Source of the DNA: Thermoplasmata archaeon
GTDB lineage: Archaea > Thermoplasmatota > Thermoplasmata > Methanomassiliicoccales > Methanomethylophilaceae
Assembly (NCBI GenBank): GCA_030539515.1
Contig: JAUNXZ010000002.1
Coordinates: 1-37,179 of the forward strand
Length of the DNA: 37,179 nt
Direction of reading: 5' to 3'
Every line of letters starts with the position of its first letter. The first letter of the stretch is position 1. This document shows, piece by piece, positions 31,970-37,179 of this stretch. The position numbers and the translations under genes are program-made. The notes beneath the pieces were generated by a model that worked only from the letters and a program-made list of their open reading frames with translations, was not told the origin of the DNA and made no database searches.

Positions 31970-33085
31970 TCAGGACCTGTGCCCGATGAACTTCTTCCTG
32001 AACGCGTTGCTCTTGGCCGCGATCTCGTCCACGTTGTGCTTGTCCACCGCGTAGACCTCCGGGAGCTTCCTGGGGTGGGCGGCGAGCATCCTGTCCAGCA
32101 GGTTCCTGTCCGGGAACTCGCACTTCTTGAGGTAGGGCCTCTCCCAGTTGGCCGCCAGGTTCAGTATGGCCTCGATGCCGCGGTCGTTGAACATCGACGC
32201 GAACACCGCGCCGACGGTCGCGTCCTTGGACATTATGGCGATGTTGCTGCCCCTGACCGCGAAGTCCGACCCGTTGAACGCCACGGCCACGCCGCCGGCG
32301 TCCCTGACCAGGTCCAGGCACTGGTAGTCCGTGTCCTCCCCGCCGATGTACATGGTGCAGTCCAGGTCGATGTTGGTCTGCTTCCTGACGTCCAGGAGCT
32401 GGTACGCCTTGCGGTGGGACGTCACGGGGTTGGAGGACTCCATGAGGCCCATGGCGGGCAGGTCCGGGATCCCCTGCTGGAGGATGTCGTCCAGGGTCCT
32501 GATGATCCTGATGTCGTCCTCGTGCACCTCCATGGGGACGTTGAGCTCGTAGACGGTCTTGGGGATCCTGAGCGACGAGATCCTCTCGCACATCTCCCTG
32601 ATCTTCCTGGAGTCGGCCCTGCCGAACTGCACGTGGTCCAGGTCCACCCTGGAGCAGAACACGTCGCACAGGGGAGCGCCGACCCTCTCCTCCACGGCCA
32701 TCCACCCGTGCTCGTACATGGACGTGGACACGTGGGTGGGCAGGAGCTTCGAGATGAACCTGAGGGCGTCCTCCGCCCCGGGGAGCAGGTCCATGGACTC
32801 TTTGTACGCCTCCCTCATCAGGTAGTCGGTGGCGCCGTTGGCCTTCAGGAACGGGATGACCCACTTGACGGTGTTCCCGGCGGTGGCCTCCTCCCTCCCG
32901 AGGACGTAGGCGGTGAGCGCGTCGTAGCGGGCGAGCACGTCGTAGAAGTGCCCCCCGTTGCGGATGAACCTGGCGCACAGGTCGCGCGTGGGGTTGTTCC
33001 TCAGGATGAAGCCGCTCAGGTTGGTGACGAGCATCCTGTCCGGGAACAGGCCCAGCTCCTCCGCGGGGTCGAACTCTCCGGCCAT
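31970..33085 (-). CDS. HAD-like protein related to EhaR, nucleophile replaced
   Basis: 371 residues resembling the archaeal HAD-fold family often annotated as energy-converting hydrogenase subunit R (EhaR): the N-terminal layout (RFIRNGGHFYDVLARYD, VKWVIPFLKANGATD) and the last motif (GGEDTDYQCLDLVRDAGGVAVAFNG) correspond. However, the nucleophile motif is VTNLSGF, with Asn22 where the catalytic Asp is expected, and the GDS.TD loop is GGEDTD. Phosphatase activity is therefore doubtful. It starts one base after the stop of the formyltransferase gene (TGA-G-ATG), so the two form an operon and may act together. No hydrogenase genes are nearby. Confidence 0.65.
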   Translation of the reverse strand: MAGEFDPAEELGLFPDRMLVTNLSGFILRNNPTRDLCARFIRNGGHFYDVLARYDALTAYVLGREEATAGNTVKWVIPFLKANGATDYLMREAYKESMDLLPGAEDALRFISKLLPTHVSTSMYEHGWMAVEERVGAPLCDVFCSRVDLDHVQFGRADSRKIREMCERISSLRIPKTVYELNVPMEVHEDDIRIIRTLDDILQQGIPDLPAMGLMESSNPVTSHRKAYQLLDVRKQTNIDLDCTMYIGGEDTDYQCLDLVRDAGGVAVAFNGSDFAVRGSNIAIMSKDATVGAVFASMFNDRGIEAILNLAANWERPYLKKCEFPDRNLLDRMLAAHPRKLPEVYAVDKHNVDEIAAKSNAFRKKFIGHRS

Positions 33086-33086
33086 C

Positions 33087-33911
33087 TCATCCCTCCAGGG
33101 CCCTGTCGACCATGTCGGACAGGTCGTACGGGCCGTCGAGGTCGCCGTCTCTGGCGATGAGCCTCTTGTCCTCCATCCTGACCCTCCCGTCGGCGAACGC
33201 CGCCACGGTCTCGGCGATCAGCGGGAGCTCCCTCTTCGCGCCGTCCTCGCGGATGCGCCTGAACAGGGGCTCGGACTCGCCCTCCTCCTTCCGGATCTCG
33301 TCGAGGGTCTTGGATTCCAGCTTCCTCTCCATCTGCTCCCAGAGGGCGTCGTAGTCCCCTCCGCGGATGGGGAAGCCGCAGTACGTTATAGCGGCGCCGC
33401 GGTCCCACTCCTCGGTGCAGACGTGCATCATGGCGCCCTGGCGGTCCGCCTTCTCGGATATGAGCTGCCAGATGACCTCCTGCCAGGTGCCCTTGGGGCC
33501 GTCCGGCAGGGCAGGGTGCAGGTTCAGCATGTCGAACTCGCGGCAGGTCTCGTCGTCCATCCAGAGCATGTAGCCGGCGAGCACCCCGAGGTCGAACGGG
33601 TAGGGCGCGACGGATTCGCGCAGGACCTTCCCGTACGCGACGCGCCAGGCCGCCTCGTCCGTTTTCCTGAGCTCGGGCTCGAACTCCCTCCAGGACGCGG
33701 TGACCAGCGGGATGCCGTATCCCCTGACCATGTCGAAGAACATCTCGCGCTGCTCGCGGCGGGGGTTGTCCGCCTCCTCGTTGGACCAGTTGCAGAAGAC
33801 GAAGGAGATCTCGATGTCGAGCTCCCCGGAGAGCTTCCGGTCCATGATGGCCTTGAGCAGATTGCGGGACCCGGGGCCCCTCCCGGTGGAGAACCAACCC
33901 AGTCTGAGCAT
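33087..33911 (-). CDS. Formyltransferase-like protein (PurN fold)
   Basis: 274 residues. The N-terminal FSTGRGPGSRNLL matches the first strand and loop of PurN-type formyltransferases, and the catalytic residues are all present: Asn130 and His132 in NLHPALPDGPKGTW and Asp170 in EEWDRGAAI. The usual donor is 10-formyltetrahydrofolate; archaea of this group often use other formyl carriers, so donor and acceptor are open. It is longer than bacterial PurN (about 210 residues) because of inserts near 180-250. ATG 33911 is about 26 bases from a TATA box. Confidence 0.75.
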   Translation of the reverse strand: MLRLGWFSTGRGPGSRNLLKAIMDRKLSGELDIEISFVFCNWSNEEADNPRREQREMFFDMVRGYGIPLVTASWREFEPELRKTDEAAWRVAYGKVLRESVAPYPFDLGVLAGYMLWMDDETCREFDMLNLHPALPDGPKGTWQEVIWQLISEKADRQGAMMHVCTEEWDRGAAITYCGFPIRGGDYDALWEQMERKLESKTLDEIRKEEGESEPLFRRIREDGAKRELPLIAETVAAFADGRVRMEDKRLIARDGDLDGPYDLSDMVDRALEG

Positions 33912-33935
33912 GATGGTCGGCCTATGGCGAGGGGG

Positions 33936-33944
33936 CTATATTAG
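33936..33944 (-). promoter_or_regulatory. TATA box of the formyltransferase operon
   Basis: CTAATATAG on the minus strand, 25-33 bases before ATG 33911, consistent with a leaderless transcript. Confidence 0.6.
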
Positions 33945-33996
33945 GTTCCGCTTCGGACGCTTCCCGCGGCGGGTGCGGAAGGCCGAGGTGCGGAAA

Positions 33997-34035
33997 TCAT
34001 GTAATGGATTACATGAAAATCTGGTAATCCGTTAC
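33997..34035. promoter_or_regulatory. Twin GTAAT-type palindromes (candidate regulator sites)
   Basis: TCATGTAAT-GG-ATTACATGA (33997-34016) is a perfect inverted repeat with 9-bp arms. Eight bases later, GTAAT-CC-GTTAC (34024-34035) repeats the core with one mismatch. The pair lies about 53 bases upstream of the formyltransferase TATA box. Two spaced copies of one palindromic core is the usual signature of cooperative dimers. Confidence 0.65.
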
Positions 34036-34044
34036 AATGAATCG

Positions 34045-34063
34045 GCATGCATCCGATGCATGC
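34045..34063. repeat. Perfect GCATGCAT inverted repeat
   Basis: GCATGCAT-CCG-ATGCATGC, 8-bp arms, between the twin palindromes and the archease stop. It may form the 3' hairpin of the archease transcript or be a further protein-binding site. Confidence 0.55.
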
Positions 34064-34093
34064 ATCCCCCCGGTCCTATATTGTATAATAATA

Positions 34094-34501
34094 TCAGACG
34101 TCGAAGAGCACCGTGACCGACGGCGTCTCCCTGTCGATCTCCATCATGTGGTAGGTCACGGCCTTGATCTCGGACCTGAGGCGGTGCCTCGAGCGGTCGA
34201 GGGTCTCGCCCCTCGCTTTGCACACAACGTCGTCCCCCTCGAACCTGACGTCGAACTCCCTCAGTATGAGGTTGTCCGCGTCCTCGATGAAGAGCATCTC
34301 CGAGAGGAAGGAGAAGAGCCTGTCCTCGTCGTCTATCCCGGTCACGCGGACCTCCGTCTCCTCGGACGTCCCGATCCCGGAGAGGTCCACCGTCTGGTCG
34401 AAGAGCGCGTACGCCGCGTTCCCGAAGCACTCCTCGAGGGTGGCGCCGTTCGCCCTCACCATGAGGTCCGCGGTGTGGTCGATCAGGGTGTACCTTTCCA
34501 T
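34094..34501 (-). CDS. Archease (RtcB ligase activator)
   Basis: 135 residues, standard length. It begins ERYTLIDHTADLMVRANG, has the acidic calcium-binding residues of the family in IDHTADL, and ends EIKAVTYHMMEIDRETPSVTVLFDV. Archease stimulates the tRNA ligase RtcB, which is not encoded in this window. A weak TATA (AAATTTTACAT, about 34518-34528) precedes ATG 34501 at leaderless distance. Confidence 0.93.
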   Translation of the reverse strand: MERYTLIDHTADLMVRANGATLEECFGNAAYALFDQTVDLSGIGTSEETEVRVTGIDDEDRLFSFLSEMLFIEDADNLILREFDVRFEGDDVVCKARGETLDRSRHRLRSEIKAVTYHMMEIDRETPSVTVLFDV

Positions 34502-34557
34502 AATCCCCTATTTCCGATGTAAAATTTCAACGTTGCCGTGCCAGCACATTTCATACT

Positions 34558-34586
34558 ATTCCGATAGGAATGATATTGTTTATATA
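34558..34586 (+). promoter_or_regulatory. metY promoter with upstream inverted repeat
   Basis: TTTATATA (34579-34586) is a strong TATA box, giving a start near 34610. Seven bases upstream lies ATTCC-GATA-GGAAT (34558-34571), a perfect 5-bp inverted repeat abutting the BRE region, a plausible operator for sulfur or amino-acid control. The AGGTGA ribosome-binding site is at 34621-34626. Confidence 0.65.
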
Positions 34587-34632
34587 GGACGGCCATATAT
34601 GCATACTCCAGCAAGAAAACAGGTGAATCATC

Positions 34633-35946
34633 ATGACCAACGCGAACATTCCCAAAGGACCCAACAACAAGAACAACCAGAGGTTCGAGACCCTCCAGCT
34701 CCACGTGGGGCAGGAGCAGCCCGATCCCGCCACCGACTCCCGCGCGGTGCCCATCTACCTGACCACGTCCTACGTGTTCAAGAACTCCCAGCACGCCGCG
34801 GACCGCTTCGGCCTCAGGGACGCCGGGAACATCTACGGCCGCCTGACCAACTCCACCCAGGATGTCTTCGAGAGACGCATCGCCGCCCTCGAGGGAGGGA
34901 CCGCCGCCCTCGCTCTCGCTTCCGGAGCCGCGGCCATCACCTATACGATCCTGAACATCACCAGGGCCGGGGACAACATCGTCTCCTCCAAGACGATCTA
35001 CGGAGGAACCTACAACCTGCTGGAGCACACCCTCTCGCCCTACGGAGTCACCACCACCTTCGTGGACCCCGACGAGGAGGGGGCCTTCGAGAAAGCGATC
35101 AACGACAAGACGAAGGCCATCTTCGTGGAGACCTTCGGGAACCCCAACAGCAACATCGTGGACTTCGAGAAGATCTCCGCGATCGCCCACGCCCACGGGA
35201 TCCCCCTGATCGTGGACAACACCTTCGCCACGCCCTACCTCTTCAGGCCCCTGGAGCACGGAGCCGACGTTGTCGTGGAGTCCGCGACGAAGTTCATCGG
35301 AGGACACGGGACCGTCCTCGGAGGGGTCATCATCGAGGGGGGCAACTTCGACTGGGGCAACGGCAAGTTCCCCGCGCTGGCGGAGCCCGACCCCAGCTAC
35401 CACGGGATCAGCTTCTACAAAGCCCTCGGGCCGGTCGCCTTCGTCACCAGGATAAGGGCCACCCTGCTCCGCGACACCGGTGCGACGATCTCGCCCGTGA
35501 CCGCCTTCGTGCTGCTCCAGGGGCTCGAGACCCTGTCCCTCCGCGTCGACAGGCACGTGGAGAACACCCTCAAGGTCATCGAGTACCTCAAGAAGAACCC
35601 CAAGGTCGCCAGCATCAGCCACCCGGCCATCCTGGAGCACCCGAGCCACGCCCTCTACGAGCGCTACTTCCCCGACGGGGCCGGCTCGATCTTCACCATC
35701 GAGATCAAGGGCGGCGAGGCCGAGGCCAAGAAGTTCATCGACAGCCTCCAGCTGTTCTCGCTCCTGGCCAACGTGGCGGACGTCAAGTCCCTCGTGATCC
35801 ACCCCGCCAGCACCACGCACTCCCAGCTCACCGAGGAGGAGCTCCTGGACCAGGGCATCACCCCGTCCACCGTCAGGTTCTCCATCGGAACCGAGCACAT
35901 CGACGACATAATCGCCGACCTGGACCAGGCCTTCGCCAAGATCTGA
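34633..35946 (+). CDS. metY: O-acetylhomoserine sulfhydrylase (PLP-dependent)
   Basis: 437 residues of the Cys/Met-metabolism PLP family, the length typical of MetY rather than MetB/MetC (about 380). It should make homocysteine from O-acetylhomoserine and sulfide. Motifs: [31 protein letters not shown] at the start, [15 protein letters not shown], the PLP-lysine in [10 protein letters not shown] (Lys220) and the C-terminal [13 protein letters not shown]. The gene prefers Cys/Met-class codons like its neighbours and uses relatively many AAC/ATC codons, as in highly expressed genes. It is followed by a GC hairpin, so it is probably a single-gene unit. Confidence 0.94.
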   Translation: MTNANIPKGPNNKNNQRFETLQLHVGQEQPDPATDSRAVPIYLTTSYVFKNSQHAADRFGLRDAGNIYGRLTNSTQDVFERRIAALEGGTAALALASGAAAITYTILNITRAGDNIVSSKTIYGGTYNLLEHTLSPYGVTTTFVDPDEEGAFEKAINDKTKAIFVETFGNPNSNIVDFEKISAIAHAHGIPLIVDNTFATPYLFRPLEHGADVVVESATKFIGGHGTVLGGVIIEGGNFDWGNGKFPALAEPDPSYHGISFYKALGPVAFVTRIRATLLRDTGATISPVTAFVLLQGLETLSLRVDRHVENTLKVIEYLKKNPKVASISHPAILEHPSHALYERYFPDGAGSIFTIEIKGGEAEAKKFIDSLQLFSLLANVADVKSLVIHPASTTHSQLTEEELLDQGITPSTVRFSIGTEHIDDIIADLDQAFAKI

Positions 35947-35963
35947 TCCCGGGAAAACGGGCT

Positions 35964-35980
35964 CCGGGGGACTCCCCCGG
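35964..35980 (+). terminator. GC hairpin after metY
   Basis: CCGGGGG-ACT-CCCCCGG, 7-bp stem 18 bases past the stop; its core matches the hairpin at 29962-29982. No U-tract follows. Confidence 0.55.
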
Positions 35981-36021
35981 GGCCCACACCGCTTGATTCC
36001 CGCGCGTGCCTACTGAAGACT

Positions 36022-36029
36022 GATATACT
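36022..36029 (+). promoter_or_regulatory. TATA box of the cysteine desulfurase gene
   Basis: GATATACT, about 55 bases before ATG 36081, gives a start near 36052 and a short leader. Confidence 0.55.
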
Positions 36030-36080
36030 AGTTCCCCGATTCAAATCATAGTAATCAGCTAGGAATTACGGGGTTTGAAA

Positions 36081-37179
36081 ATGGCCAGCAAAGAGATCTA
36101 CATGGACAACGCATCGACGTCGGCCGTCCGCAGGGAGGTCCTGGACGCGATGCTCCCGTTCTTCGTCGAGGAGTTCGGGAACCCTGCGAGCATCCACGCC
36201 ATGGGGAAGCCCGGAAGGGAGGCCGTCAAGGAGGCCAGGGCGAACCTGGCGAAGCTCATCGGGGCGAAGCCCGAGGAGATCTACTTCACCTCCGGCGGCT
36301 CCGAGTCCGACAACTGGGCGCTCAAGTCCGCGGTCTTCGGCCCGCACGCCAAGGGCAAGCACATAATCACGTCGAGCATCGAGCACCATGCCATAATCAA
36401 CACCTGCGAGTACCTCGAGAAGATGGGCGTGGAGGTCACCTTCCTCCCCGTCGACGAGTACGGGCTCGTGGACCCCAAGGATGTGGAGGCGGCCATCCGC
36501 CCCGACACCGCGATCATCTCCGTGATGACCGCCAACAACGAGATCGGGACGATCGAGCCCATCCGCGAGATCGGGGCCATCGCGAAGGCCCACAAGATCC
36601 TGTTCCACACCGACGCCGTCCAGGCGTACGGGCAGATCCCCATCGACGTGAATGCCGATAACATCGACCTCCTGAGCGCCAGCGCCCACAAGCTGGGCGG
36701 GCCCAAGGGCGTCGGGTTCCTGTACATCAGGAACGGCGTCAGGCTCGACCCGCTGATCCACGGCGGCGAGCAGGAGCGCGGTATACGCGGCGGGACCACC
36801 AACGTCCCCGGGGCCGTCGGCTTCGGTAAGGCGGCGGAGCTCGCGGCGGCGGACATGGCCGAGCGCGCGGAGAAGGAGTCGAAGCTGAGGGACCACCTCG
36901 TGGAGAGGGTCCTGGCCGAGATCCCGTACACCCGCCTCAACGGCCACCCCACGAAGAGGCTGCCCAGCAACGCCAACTTCAGCTTCGACTTCGTCGAGGG
37001 CGAGGGCCTGCTCATGTCCATGAACATGAACGGCGTCTGCGTCTCCACCGGTTCCGCGTGCGCGTCCGGGTCCCTGGACCCGTCCCACGTGCTGCTGGCC
37101 ATCGGCCTGGAGCACCAGACGGCGCACGGGTCCCTCAGGTTCTCCCTGCCGCCCACGGCGACGCTGGAGGACGTGGACT
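36081..37179 (+). CDS. nifS: Cysteine desulfurase (NifS/IscS), 3' end missing
   Basis: 366 residues are seen before the window ends; perhaps 15-30 are missing. It releases sulfur from cysteine as enzyme-bound persulfide for Fe-S clusters and thiolation. Motifs: MDNASTS, GNPASIHAMG, TSGGSESDNWAL, SSIEHHA, the PLP-lysine in SAHKLGGPKG (Lys204) and the persulfide Cys327 in STGSACASG. ATG 36081 is preceded by GGGGTTTG and a TATA box at about 55 bases. The usual partner genes (IscU) would lie beyond the right edge. Confidence 0.94.
   Translation, partial: MASKEIYMDNASTSAVRREVLDAMLPFFVEEFGNPASIHAMGKPGREAVKEARANLAKLIGAKPEEIYFTSGGSESDNWALKSAVFGPHAKGKHIITSSIEHHAIINTCEYLEKMGVEVTFLPVDEYGLVDPKDVEAAIRPDTAIISVMTANNEIGTIEPIREIGAIAKAHKILFHTDAVQAYGQIPIDVNADNIDLLSASAHKLGGPKGVGFLYIRNGVRLDPLIHGGEQERGIRGGTTNVPGAVGFGKAAELAAADMAERAEKESKLRDHLVERVLAEIPYTRLNGHPTKRLPSNANFSFDFVEGEGLLMSMNMNGVCVSTGSACASGSLDPSHVLLAIGLEHQTAHGSLRFSLPPTATLEDVD

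Noticed and set aside
1-37179. Sequencing or assembly error changing TGA to CGA
   Set aside because: The same substitution would have to occur independently at six gene ends while sparing about thirty others, and it would not explain the absence of CGA inside conserved genes. It cannot be fully excluded without reads.

Overview
This is a GC-rich archaeal chromosome segment. The evidence is Kae1, fibrillarin, ribosomal proteins S15, L15e and L21e, RNA polymerase subunit Rpb4/F, eIF1A, Rio1, Pus10, archease, archaeal family-B DNA polymerase, TATA boxes about 26 bases upstream of many start codons, and three archaeal tRNAs. No gene I trust ends in TAG. Together with the gene content this suggests Thermoplasmatota, probably the Methanomassiliicoccales, but that placement is an inference.

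Layout. 1-401: 5' part of an AGCS symporter (minus), then tRNA-Val. 857-4112: plus-strand operon of two membrane GGDEF proteins and Kae1, joined by start/stop overlaps. 4116-7032 (minus): fibrillarin and Nudix, then S15 and a DHH phosphoesterase. 7084-9071: NADP phosphatase/NAD kinase fusion and a JAMM protease, facing a degenerate phosphohexomutase. 10.6-16.5 kb: a small conserved-looking protein, tRNA-Leu, TauE/DUF1634, a purine permease, a ThiI-like protein without its PP-loop, L15e, a transposase-derived fragment and a Sel1 protein. 16.5-21.3 kb (minus): YczE-type membrane protein, MarR regulator, YchF GTPase, DNA polymerase B. 21.4-26.3 kb (minus): eight-gene translation/transcription operon eIF1A-rio1-KH-pus10-L21e-rpoF-DUF655-ksgA. 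26.3-31.8 kb: three tandem exported M3-like metallopeptidases. 31.9-37.2 kb: tRNA-Glu, a HAD-like protein with a formyltransferase, archease, an O-acetylhomoserine sulfhydrylase and a cysteine desulfurase cut by the window edge.

Main discovery candidate: CGA appears to act as a stop codon. I read by eye the reading frames of essentially all recognisable genes (about 11,000 codons) and found no CGA inside any conserved protein, although the other Arg codons are used. CGA does occur in frame exactly where a stop is expected: at the ends of fibrillarin, the JAMM protein, DNA polymerase B, the YczE protein, MarR and Pus10, and just before TGA in the second GGDEF gene. Under the standard code these six proteins would continue with tails of 10 to 155 residues, most of which are out-of-frame or antisense images of the neighbouring gene. 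With CGA as a stop they have normal family lengths and pack tightly against their neighbours. The only internal CGA codons are two in a transposase-derived fragment. CGA differs from TGA, the dominant stop here, only in its first base. Gene ends below use the CGA boundary and state the standard-code end.
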